From the NCBI RefSeq assembly GCF_026240635.1, contig NZ_CP110848.1:250501-314500 (forward strand): DNA of 64,000 bases, written 5' to 3'. A model generated the notes under the pieces. That model saw nothing but the letters and a program-made list of their open reading frames with translations, had not been told where the DNA came from and did no database searches. Positions 8,201-15,274 of the stretch are shown here, piece after piece; the stretch's first letter is position 1, and each line of letters opens with the position of its first letter. This DNA is from Trichothermofontia sichuanensis B231. GTDB lineage: Bacteria > Cyanobacteriota > Cyanobacteriia > B231. The position numbers were made by a program, and so were the translations under genes.

Positions 8201-10320
8201 GTGGTGCCTACAACCCGACGACGGGGATCTTTACCGTACCAGGGACTAACTGGGGTAATTTCCCGCAGGGTACTCAAATTAAACTCGCCTGTGATCCGGC
8301 GACGTTGGGGGGGAACACCACGATTACTGTTGATGATCCCTTTGCCCCGAATCTGAACCAAGAGGCGGGTCAGTTGGGTTGGGCGTTTATTTATTGTGGG
8401 GCTGCTAACCCCCCGCGCTATCCGGCCCTATATTATCTCTTCCCGCTGCAGGGGTTGGATCATGACCATGATGGTTTAGGGGCCAATGATGCCCAACCCG
8501 CCACTGAACCCTACATTGGGTCAAGCTATATCCAACATGAGGCCATTAACGGCAACAGCACCAATATTTATCAAGCCGTTGACCCAGCCAGCATTGCCCT
8601 CTCGCCGCGGCTCCCGGCGAATTGGCTCCTGCCCAACACGACCACGGCTACTGGGCGGATCAACACTATTGTGGATGCCTACACCGCAACGGGGACGAAC
8701 ACCAATCGCTATCTGGCTTTCCTGGATAAGGGGATGTTTAATGGTCGCGAAATGATGGGGGTGCGGGTTCTGGATCTTGACCTTGACCTGCTGCGACGCA
8801 CGACGACGACAGGTGCTCCCTTTAATGCCTCCCTCGCTCAAAGCTGGCTCTCGAATACGGGGATTGTCTATGCTTTCCGTGAAGACGCCGTGCGTGAAGA
8901 TGCGATCGCCCGTCCCCGGGCCACTGGCATTACAGAGTTTGGTGCTTGCAATCAGGTTTACACTGCTACGGGTACTCCAGAACTATTGACGGACTCCTGT
9001 CGGATGAATGCCGTGGGAGCATCCCCCCAAGATCCCCCAATTTTTGTCGGGACTACCTCCCTGCCCAATGTTGAACCGCCGACCTACCCGCTCTATAGCA
9101 CGCTTGCCAGTGACCGCCGGGGAATTAGTATTAAACCCGTTGACTTCTTTGCCGATCCCGATCGCCGCCCCCACGGCTTCCGCCTGCGCAACGGGGCAGA
9201 TCTGCGCCGTATCCCGGATCCGCCGACGGATTTCCAAATGCGGGGCTTGTCCTTCGTCTCCGACAATCCGGTCTACATTATGACCGACAACAACGAATTC
9301 AATGCCCATAAGTCGGGGAATACCTTGATCGAAGAATTTACTCAACCGCTCCCCGATACCTGGGGGTTCACCCAGTTCTATAACAACCGTACCACCCTCA
9401 ACTCGCCGCCCTTCGCCTCCGTCAATGACCAATGGCGACCCACCGAAATTCTCGCTGATGGCATTACGATTCTTTCCCGCACCTTCGCTGATGGCTGGAT
9501 TGCCCAGGGTATCCGGGGTATGGGGACCAGTTCCTACCGTTCCCTCAACAGCCCCATCAATACTGGGCAACCTACTACGGCGACACCGCCAGCCTACGGT
9601 AATACGGCTGAGTTGCCTTGGCTGCGGGAAAATGGTCTATTCTCGCGGGATGTGAATATGGCATCACCAATCAAGATCTCGCGGCGCGGCTTCCCCCTGT
9701 ATTGCAAGCGCGATATGAATGGCGACGGCGATACGATTGATAATGTGGATGTGCCCCCCTCTAGCCAAGACAACACGAAGTCGTGTGTTGAATTAGGGGG
9801 GCAACCTCAGGAATATGGCCGGGAAGTGCCGGACAATGGTCCGCGCCCTGCTAACAATACCAACCGCACGTTCATTACTTTTGCCACTGACAAGAGCCTA
9901 CAATCCGCAGCGGCGAACCAACGCGTCAACGCCATGTTGATCAGCGGTATCACGCCTTCCCGTGTCTGGAGTGCCTATGGAGGGATGCACAACTTCCCCC
10001 GTTTCCTTGAAACCTGGGGCAACCTGTTTATCAGTGGTACCCTGATGCAACTGAGTTTCAGCAACTATGCCACCGCGCCATTCGACCAGGATAGCTGGGA
10101 ACCCGGTAGCGACCCCCTGTCGGCTGAATACATTAAATACTACGGTGCACCTCAGCGCCGCTGGGGGTATGATGTCGCGTTGCAGTATGCGCCCGCAACG
10201 CCGGTATCCCTACGGATGGCTGAGTTAACGCGATCGCGGGATGAGTTCTATCGGGAGCTATCGGCGACTGACCCCTATGTGTGTGTGCTGCGACGTGCCA
10301 TTAACTTCCCCTGTAATTAA
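5257..10320 (+). CDS. hpsA: Hormogonium polysaccharide secretion protein HpsA-like giant pseudopilin
   Basis: A protein of 1,687 residues from the ATG at 5257, preceded by GGGAAG about 10 bp upstream. An upstream TTG at 5212 lacks such a site. After about 45 basic residues comes a type IV pilin-like segment, GFVLPTMIFVLLATVMVMG, then a long hydrophilic region rich in Asn, Thr, Pro and Gly. The predicted prepilin cleavage G|F is followed by Thr, not Glu, at +5. This architecture matches cyanobacterial HpsA, described in Nostoc punctiforme as needed for polysaccharide secretion and gliding. It heads a run with hpsB, hpsC and two further pseudopilins at 12-50 bp spacing, followed by a 500-bp gap before the last. 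The huge exported domain has no motif I recognise. It probably forms a surface or sheath component. Confidence 0.8.
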   Translation: MSNRNSRKSLSPAQPQEIRQQHWLLRFWLIHYRASTASSRSPVATSSGFVLPTMIFVLLATVMVMGAMIFRSYNRTTQVSGARQQATIANAATPAIERAKAKLEYMFTKDARLPSGRIRDDQIAGILLNNGQGGTAIDPVDLYKLPDETWVTEQQLNLDFNQDGTINNDQRVPLWRFNDPATNSTIVYGIFFNVARRNGTTLVTSVYADETSNTPAGIAKPNSLIVRNGPIAAAPACGASAGGSGGDILPSDGWFNVGSTGNSKRAFQVMAIAVPQTLTDNNPNNNPPNPAIATLQYQQDREIKPGNTYGAWFRYDLEIFPGPNFNWNGRTYSAGSTFITSNSGFTSYLISSPRSCYYMPVENSEIASGGLFAIGSMRDNNWNANTVTIHLHPGSPVDPVNAANNGYVVVTNANDAVNQTGITPIVLAADPVQMVTRDKTLPRGLADYASKLAGNWSTNILSQRQRVVVNKTICPPYVDDLYRADNRYGPKPTYNRSVQVDGQCQAEPFTEEQGSIATDPELVREQPEPAPNGEPGDPAKVGLDGYWERRAMNEGLRIVVGQRLELGNMHGWQSAANADDPNADPLNPPPANAATGSSMAGREHEQRQWRTLRDNLAAVQAMAVYHTASNTPQFPIACVAATSHPGTQQTIINSTTFTRPQFPDGTFMAATTSTGVPNVYTGFLNGNGTNGWEFNPPGPDGTEAGFRTAIDNPSSPLNKALTNLAYMAGDPYGAFPPRQDSYATPATAAVPNLPVTHPFPTLTMWGDFSNLRRIMNRLNGLQGETNINYNDLSPADKTTLHTAACTIQMLAHNLRIEQDIFTAAGNISGGEWTSSFNSDIKQKLINFTPSGGSAGYGSIIGKRPSDGTVIICKDSNTGNAQWPAPNSSSTDLFFLAGDPGCPLKANFLNPSHPDYFGNYFSKFKLEDWIDALEIMKTYGNATQAATYTKIINGLKQSIVGLAVIRDRRLGFNTTGSITGNISGAYNPTTGIFTVPGTNWGNFPQGTQIKLACDPATLGGNTTITVDDPFAPNLNQEAGQLGWAFIYCGAANPPRYPALYYLFPLQGLDHDHDGLGANDAQPATEPYIGSSYIQHEAINGNSTNIYQAVDPASIALSPRLPANWLLPNTTTATGRINTIVDAYTATGTNTNRYLAFLDKGMFNGREMMGVRVLDLDLDLLRRTTTTGAPFNASLAQSWLSNTGIVYAFREDAVREDAIARPRATGITEFGACNQVYTATGTPELLTDSCRMNAVGASPQDPPIFVGTTSLPNVEPPTYPLYSTLASDRRGISIKPVDFFADPDRRPHGFRLRNGADLRRIPDPPTDFQMRGLSFVSDNPVYIMTDNNEFNAHKSGNTLIEEFTQPLPDTWGFTQFYNNRTTLNSPPFASVNDQWRPTEILADGITILSRTFADGWIAQGIRGMGTSSYRSLNSPINTGQPTTATPPAYGNTAELPWLRENGLFSRDVNMASPIKISRRGFPLYCKRDMNGDGDTIDNVDVPPSSQDNTKSCVELGGQPQEYGREVPDNGPRPANNTNRTFITFATDKSLQSAAANQRVNAMLISGITPSRVWSAYGGMHNFPRFLETWGNLFISGTLMQLSFSNYATAPFDQDSWEPGSDPLSAEYIKYYGAPQRRWGYDVALQYAPATPVSLRMAELTRSRDEFYRELSATDPYVCVLRRAINFPCN

Positions 10321-10347
10321 GATGAGCGGTCTACCTGGAGGTCGATC

Positions 10348-11049
10348 ATGAAACACGCAGTCCAACCCCAATCTACCGAGTCGGGCTTTAGCCTTCTGGA
10401 ACCGCTTGTGGCGATCCTGATCCTGGCAACCGTTATGGCTGCTTTGACTCCGCCAATGGTGCTGGCGATCGCCACACGGGTAAAAACTTTCCGGGTGGAG
10501 CAGGCGATCAAGGTAGCCCAGTCTGAGGTCGATCGTAACCGACGCTTGATTGATCGTGAAACCACAGCATCTACCCTTAACCCCAAGTTGCCCCCTGCCG
10601 CCACCCCTAATACGGCTAATCCCCAAGACATCGGTGCCCCTACCAGCAGCACGCCGAGTTGCACGAATGGTATACCCACCACGCCCCAAAGTTGGTGTGC
10701 AATCCCCAACCCTGCAGGTGGTGCGTCTGTGCTTGGGATGCAAGTGTTTCGGACTCAGATATTTAACCTGGATGGCACGACTGGGTTTACTGCCAGTAAA
10801 CTACCGGTGGCCTATCGACTAGGGGTACGTATCTACCCGATCCAGGCCCTCCAACAGAATGCCGGTAGTCTCCAGACGCAAGCCAGCACCCTCACCCTGA
10901 GTCCTGGCGCCCAATCCCTACGGGCACCCCTTGCTGTTCTGTATGCGCCGATCGCGCGCAGTGACTTTAGCAGCACCAACCAGTCTGCCCTCCGCAGCAT
11001 TTGTAGGCTCAACAATGGTGGCAGTCTGACAAACTGTCCGCCGCCTTAA
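10348..11049 (+). CDS. hpsB: Hormogonium polysaccharide secretion pseudopilin HpsB-like
   Basis: A 233-residue type IV pilin-like protein. The prepilin motif is G13|F14-S-L-L-E18, with Glu at +5, followed by a hydrophobic helix to about residue 40. The leader is short (13 residues), as expected for processing by prepilin peptidase PilD. The rest is a Pro/Thr/Ala-rich periplasmic or surface domain with few Cys. It starts 27 bp after hpsA with GGAGG-like sequence (CTGGAGGTCG) upstream of the ATG. The resemblance to PilV/GspI-type minor pseudopilins together with position after hpsA supports HpsB. It would act with HpsA and HpsC in a pilus-like machine for polysaccharide export. Confidence 0.75.
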   Translation: MKHAVQPQSTESGFSLLEPLVAILILATVMAALTPPMVLAIATRVKTFRVEQAIKVAQSEVDRNRRLIDRETTASTLNPKLPPAATPNTANPQDIGAPTSSTPSCTNGIPTTPQSWCAIPNPAGGASVLGMQVFRTQIFNLDGTTGFTASKLPVAYRLGVRIYPIQALQQNAGSLQTQASTLTLSPGAQSLRAPLAVLYAPIARSDFSSTNQSALRSICRLNNGGSLTNCPPP

Positions 11050-11098
11050 TCAGAGTTCTCTTTGCCCTTGTCATCTTCTCCTATCCCCTGCCACAACC

Positions 11099-12163
11099 AT
11101 GACTACCCACCGCTGGTATCCGCTTCTGCGCACCCTACTGCTGACGCAGCGGCCCACTCCTCCCCAAACCGCAAAAAACCGCGCGACCCAAGGGTTTACG
11201 GTCGTTGAACTGTTGATTGGGGCCTTCATTGGTTTCATGGCGCTCTCGGGTTTGCTCTATCTGATGACTCAGGTTCTGCAAACTGAGCAACGGGATGTTG
11301 CCCGGGTCGAAACCCAACAGGAAATGTCATTGGCTCTGAACTTCATCCGTGAGGAGTTGCAGGAGGCGATCTACGTCTATCCGGGCGGTTGTCTGAACAC
11401 CTTGGTTAGCAGTGATTGTCCGGCCCGGACTACCACCCTCAATGCAGGATTGGGCCTAGCGGACAATAACGTGAACAATATTCCTGTCTTGGCCTTCTGG
11501 AAGTACGAACAACTTCCCTATACGGCTACTGATCCGCTGCCAGCCGACTGTACCACGCTTCCCACCAGTGCGCAGGGGGAATGCACGGCTGCCCGGGTTG
11601 CCCGCAATGCTATGACGCTGGTGATCTATACCCTACGTCGTAACAATGACACTACCCTCTGGCGGGGGCCGGCGCGCCTAATCCGCTACCAACTCCGCAA
11701 GTATGCTAGCCTGTCAACCCCAACGGCAATGGCTACCAACTATGCCAATGACCCCAGTGATCCCAACTTTCTCACGTGGGTCTGCCAAAATGGCACGGTG
11801 AGCAATGGGTGTAATATTGCCAACAATGGCAGTGTTTTGATTGACTATGTAGACTTCTGGCCGGCCCAAACATCTGTTACGAGTACACAACCCTGTGTAA
11901 CCAACGACTACAGCCGCTCGCCCCTCAACCCGGCGATTAATGCAAGCAATGGGAGCGACAGCTTCTATGCTTGCATTGCTCGACCGCCGATCCAGGAAAC
12001 CTCGATCGACTTTATGCAAGATGTGCAGGTTTTCCTGCGGGGGAATGCGGTTACCCGTGCGGGCCTCCCTGCCAATAGCCGCCCCCCCAGTTATCTGCCT
12101 AACCTGGACACTCGTGTCCAAGTCCGCAGCGCTTTCCGCCGTACTCCCCCTACTCTCAACTAA
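11099..12163 (+). CDS. hpsC: Hormogonium polysaccharide secretion pseudopilin HpsC-like
   Basis: A 354-residue pseudopilin. The prepilin cleavage motif is G32|F33-T-V-V-E37 with the conserved Glu at +5, then a hydrophobic helix (LLIGAFIGFMALSGLLYLM). A helical stretch rich in Gln and Glu follows (QTEQRDVARVETQQEMSLALN). This is typical of PilW/GspJ-type minor pilins. The C-terminal part has paired cysteines, probably disulfide-bonded outside the cytoplasm. It lies 49 bp after hpsB and 12 bp before the next pseudopilin gene, so co-transcription is likely. The assignment to HpsC rests on gene order and domain type. Confidence 0.75.
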   Translation: MTTHRWYPLLRTLLLTQRPTPPQTAKNRATQGFTVVELLIGAFIGFMALSGLLYLMTQVLQTEQRDVARVETQQEMSLALNFIREELQEAIYVYPGGCLNTLVSSDCPARTTTLNAGLGLADNNVNNIPVLAFWKYEQLPYTATDPLPADCTTLPTSAQGECTAARVARNAMTLVIYTLRRNNDTTLWRGPARLIRYQLRKYASLSTPTAMATNYANDPSDPNFLTWVCQNGTVSNGCNIANNGSVLIDYVDFWPAQTSVTSTQPCVTNDYSRSPLNPAINASNGSDSFYACIARPPIQETSIDFMQDVQVFLRGNAVTRAGLPANSRPPSYLPNLDTRVQVRSAFRRTPPTLN

Positions 12164-12175
12164 GGCGCACTGATC

Positions 12176-12763
12176 ATGTTATCTACCCAGAAGCGACCTG
12201 TCCCTGCCTCTGCTACGGCAGGCTTTACCTTAATCGAACTCGTCGTTGTGGTGGTGATGTTAGGGGTACTTGCCACGCTGGCTGCCCCAGCTTGGCAAAC
12301 GGTGATGAATCGCCAACGGGTGGCTGTGGCCCAGCGGGATGCCTTGGCCGCAATCCGGGAAGCCCAAGCCAATACCCAACGGGATATTCGCCCCTGGCAA
12401 ACTTGCTTCCGCACCAACAATAACCGGGTTGAAGTGCTGGTCCATCCGATCGCGCCGCCCAATAACCCACTGAACTGTCCTACCAACAATCCCGGCTGGC
12501 GTTACCTAGGGGGTGAAACTTCTAAAGACGTTCAAATCTTAGCGAGCAACACTAATCTGCCTCTACGCAATGGAATGCCGAGTGTCCGCTTCGACTTTAA
12601 CGGTCGCTTAAGCGCTGAGGGGGCGGCTACGGGCACGATCGTGGGTAACAGTGAACGAATTACGTTTGCACCCAGAGGCCAGTCAGGACCTCGCCGGTGT
12701 GTGATCTTGCCCAGTATTCTGGGGGCGGCGCGATCGGCACGCGATGCTGCCTGTAATCCGTAA
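12176..12763 (+). CDS. GspH/FimT-like pseudopilin, paralog 1
   Basis: A 195-residue pseudopilin with a perfect class III prepilin motif, G16|F17-T-L-I-E21, followed by a hydrophobic helix. The globular part has four cysteines, C77, C101, C175 and C193, at positions matched in the paralog at 13265. The two proteins also share the segments RxxxxCFRT, GCPTN/NCPTN, RNGxPSxRFxFNGR and RCVxxxxILG. It is the fourth gene of the hps-type run, 12 bp after hpsC. GspH-like proteins are minor subunits that prime pseudopilus assembly. The role of this one in polysaccharide export is inferred from context. Confidence 0.75.
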   Translation: MLSTQKRPVPASATAGFTLIELVVVVVMLGVLATLAAPAWQTVMNRQRVAVAQRDALAAIREAQANTQRDIRPWQTCFRTNNNRVEVLVHPIAPPNNPLNCPTNNPGWRYLGGETSKDVQILASNTNLPLRNGMPSVRFDFNGRLSAEGAATGTIVGNSERITFAPRGQSGPRRCVILPSILGAARSARDAACNP

Positions 12764-13264
12764 TATCTCCTTTTTTCCCCTTACGTGAGAAGTGAGGAGG
12801 GAGAAATGAGAAGTAAGGTAAGAAGGAAGGCTCTCTTCTCCGGGTTGACTGACCAATCTTTGCCCCTTATTCCTAAATGCCTTCTCCCACCAGGGGAGAA
12901 GGGACTTTAACCCTAAACTATGGGGACATCATCTAACCAGGCAAAATCGTCGCCCGGTTCTTCCATAAGGGGAGAAGGGACTTTAACTCTAAACCCTGGC
13001 TCGATAAGCAGCTTGCCCATCGATTGAGGGGTTGGGGTGAGGGCAGTTCGAGTTTTGTCAGTTAATCAGCATCAACAACCAGTAACACTTAAAGTTTTGA
13101 TGAAGTAATGCCGTCAGGGTCAGGAGATTTTGATAAAGTCAGGGTCGGGTAGCCGCTATCGATCCTGATCAACCGATCGGGATGATTTCGATAGATCGGG
13201 AAGTATCCTGATCCTAAAAAGGCTTATTAACTTCAGTATTGACGACTGCATCTACCCCACCTGA
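12764..13264. other. 500-bp non-coding gap with direct repeats
   Basis: No gene was seen. A 27-bp unit (AGGGGAGAAGGGACTTTAAC plus 7 bp) occurs at 12892-12918 and again at 12968-12994. A purine-rich stretch fills about 12785-12832. Nearer the next gene, TATCGA ... TCGATA encloses inverted ATCC/GGAT segments (about 13157-13195). The next pseudopilin probably has its own promoter here. Confidence 0.5.
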
Positions 13265-13852
13265 ATGACCCTAATCCTACCACGGCAGCAACTGTGCCAA
13301 CTGCCCTCTTCCAAGCTGTCTACTACCGGGTTTACCCTCATCGAAAGCTTAACAGTTGTTGTGATCTTGGGTATCCTAGCTGCGATCGTGGCCCCGACCT
13401 GGAAAACTCTTCTCGATCGTCAGCATGTCAACGCGGCGCAGCGGGAAATCCTAGCCAGTTTTCGTGAAGCCCAGTTTAATGCCCAACGAGATCTGCGGGA
13501 CTGGCAGGTTTGCTTCCGTACCCAAAACGGACGGGTGGAAACCCTGGTTCATGCCCAAACCCAAAGCGATCCTATCGGTTGCCCCACCAATGATCCCCGC
13601 TGGCGTCCCCTCGCTGGTGAAATCTCACGAAACCTCCAAATTACCAACGCAACCCTGCCGATTCGCAATGGTTATCCTAGTTCCCGCTTCCTCTTCAATG
13701 GCCGCGTTACAGGAGCTGGTGCAACTGGAAGCAGCTTGGGAACCGGCAGAATTGTGATTACCCCCAAAGGCCAAGTGGCCCCCAAACGCTGTGTTTTTAT
13801 CTCAACGATTTTGGGAACCATCCGATCAGCGAAGGGAGAACAGTGCAATTAA
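13265..13852 (+). CDS. GspH/FimT-like pseudopilin, paralog 2
   Basis: A 195-residue pseudopilin that is clearly a duplicate of the 12176 gene. It has prepilin motif G22|F23-T-L-I-E27, a hydrophobic helix (VVVILGILAAIVAPTW) and four conserved cysteines, C83, C106, C176 and C194. The length is identical, but the sequences have diverged considerably, so the duplication is not recent. The ATG at 13265 directly follows a TGA with no clear ribosome-binding site, so the start is less certain. It is separated from its paralog by 500 bp of repeats and may be transcribed on its own. Retention of both copies suggests distinct positions in the pseudopilus tip, which is inference. Confidence 0.72.
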   Translation: MTLILPRQQLCQLPSSKLSTTGFTLIESLTVVVILGILAAIVAPTWKTLLDRQHVNAAQREILASFREAQFNAQRDLRDWQVCFRTQNGRVETLVHAQTQSDPIGCPTNDPRWRPLAGEISRNLQITNATLPIRNGYPSSRFLFNGRVTGAGATGSSLGTGRIVITPKGQVAPKRCVFISTILGTIRSAKGEQCN

Positions 13853-14137
13853 TGCGATCGACTCTCCGGCAAGGAGAGGGGAGACATAGCCACCAATTCC
13901 CCTTCTGTCGGCTTGGGCAAAGGGGTGAGAGGATGAGGGTCCTTACCAAAGCATCACCCTCACCCCCGGCTCCTTCTACCCTTACTCCCGGAGAGCTTTG
14001 TCCTTCAATATCCTTGGCTCCGCCGGAGAATTGCCCTCACCCCCGGCCCCTCTCCCCCACTGGGAGAGGGGAGAAATAGCCGCTGATCCCTCTGTGAGGA
14101 GATGAGGATCGTTGGCGGTATAAATCCGGAAACACTG
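13853..14137. repeat. Degenerate GC-rich repeats between pseudopilin and ho1
   Basis: Several copies of CCCTCACCCCCGGC and CTCTCCC..GGGAGAGGGG type elements are related to the cores of families A and B, in decayed form. No coding sequence was seen. Confidence 0.45.
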
Positions 14138-14180
14138 AAGGGCAGGTCGATTGCCTGCCCTTACTAAAGCCTCAAGCTTT
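14138..14180 (-). terminator. Probable transcription terminator of ho1
   Basis: A perfect inverted repeat AAGGGCAGG (14138-14146) / CCTGCCCTT (14154-14162) lies next to a smaller AAAGC/GCTTT hairpin, just beyond the ho1 stop on the minus strand. The following T-run is weak, so termination efficiency is uncertain. Confidence 0.45.
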
Positions 14181-14191
14181 CTAGTTAGCAA

Positions 14192-14917
14192 CTATTCCGC
14201 TTCCGCCGTTGCCAGGGTTTCCGTACTGCCCCGATTGCGACGATAGGTCAGCGAGTTGAACAACACCTGACCAATCGCCTTGATCAGATTACCTTCCAAC
14301 TCCTGGAACATCTTCATATTCAGACCAAAAGCATCATTCGCCTCCCGCACAATGCGATCGGCAGTCGCTTGATCAATATCCAGTTCGTCCAGACGTTGGC
14401 GGTAGAGTTGCTTAAAGGCCTTCTCATCGGGAATCGCCGTGAACTCATAGAAGGCTGTCCCTTCCCCTTCCGGCAGATTCATCGCCCGTTGAGCAATCCC
14501 CTTCAGAATTTGCCCCCCCGACAGATCACCCAAATAGCGGGTATAGGAATGGGCAACCAAGAGTTCCGGAGCCGTTGCCGATACTTCGCGAATCCGGGCC
14601 ACATAGGCTTGTGCGGCTTCTGAAGGGGCGACCTCCTCCCGCCAGTTCGGCCCAAAGTAGTAGTGGAGGTCTTGTTCCAAACTCTGCTTGCGGTTCAGTT
14701 GCGGGAAATAAATTTTCGAGACGATCGGGTGCTGGCTGTGGCGCTCCATTTCCTCTTCCATTGCGGTGTAGACGAAGTAGAGATTCGCCGTCAACTTCCG
14801 ATAGGAGGACTTTTCCACCGTTCCCTTAAGGAAACACTTGACAAAGCCCACATTCTCCGCCATCGTGTGGGACTTCTTGGTACCTTCACGCAACTGTGTT
14901 GCTAGATTAATGCTCAT
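14192..14917 (-). CDS. ho1: Heme oxygenase (biliverdin-producing) HO1
   Basis: A 241-residue heme oxygenase. It opens heme to biliverdin IXalpha, CO and iron using ferredoxin, supplying phycobilin synthesis for phycobilisomes and bilin photoreceptors. The proximal heme ligand is His17 in KKSHTMAE. The distal-helix signature YLGDLSGGQ lies at 128-136, and the conserved N-terminal helix and FNSLTYRR C-terminus are present. Length matches cyanobacterial HO1. It is a soluble cytoplasmic enzyme. It is divergent from pncB across a 357-bp region with a 22-bp palindrome. Confidence 0.97.
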   Translation of the reverse strand: MSINLATQLREGTKKSHTMAENVGFVKCFLKGTVEKSSYRKLTANLYFVYTAMEEEMERHSQHPIVSKIYFPQLNRKQSLEQDLHYYFGPNWREEVAPSEAAQAYVARIREVSATAPELLVAHSYTRYLGDLSGGQILKGIAQRAMNLPEGEGTAFYEFTAIPDEKAFKQLYRQRLDELDIDQATADRIVREANDAFGLNMKMFQELEGNLIKAIGQVLFNSLTYRRNRGSTETLATAEAE

Positions 14918-15037
14918 GCTAACGTTCCAACCCTAGTAAGCCAATAATAAGCCAATCATGTGGTCCGGTGGGGATACCCCCAACCTTCTGATAGTTCACC
15001 TAAACTGCTAGCGTAGACGCTTATGCTGAGACTTTTT

Positions 15038-15059
15038 GTTAAGTTTTCTAAAACTTAAC
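15038..15059. promoter_or_regulatory. Perfect 10-bp inverted repeat between ho1 and pncB
   Basis: Arms GTTAAGTTTT and AAAACTTAAC are separated by CT, giving a 22-bp perfect palindrome. It lies 120 bp upstream of ho1 and 215 bp upstream of pncB. Size and symmetry are those of a dimeric repressor or activator operator; no U-run follows, so a terminator is less likely. A pair of GTTACC direct repeats 12 bp apart lies at 15098-15115. The rest of the 14918-15274 gap shows no gene. Confidence 0.5.
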
Positions 15060-15274
15060 CCGATCGTCCTCAGTGAAGGGTCAAGTGGGCACTAGTGGTT
15101 ACCAGTTCTGTTACCAAATCTGCCCTCACGGCTTCGGTTTCAGCAAGGAAAAAGGTGCTTAATGTAAAGATATATCAATAAATTCTGAGTGTCAGGGAAT
15201 AGGTCCCACTGCTTAACCCTCACTGCTTGCTGCCTAGTGAAGCCAGTTTTGTTAACCCCTGTGGGAGTTCAGCT

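Noticed and set aside
15098-15115. GTTACC direct repeats as an RpaB site
   Set aside because: The period is 12 bp, not the 10 bp of HLR1, and the sixth base differs in both units.
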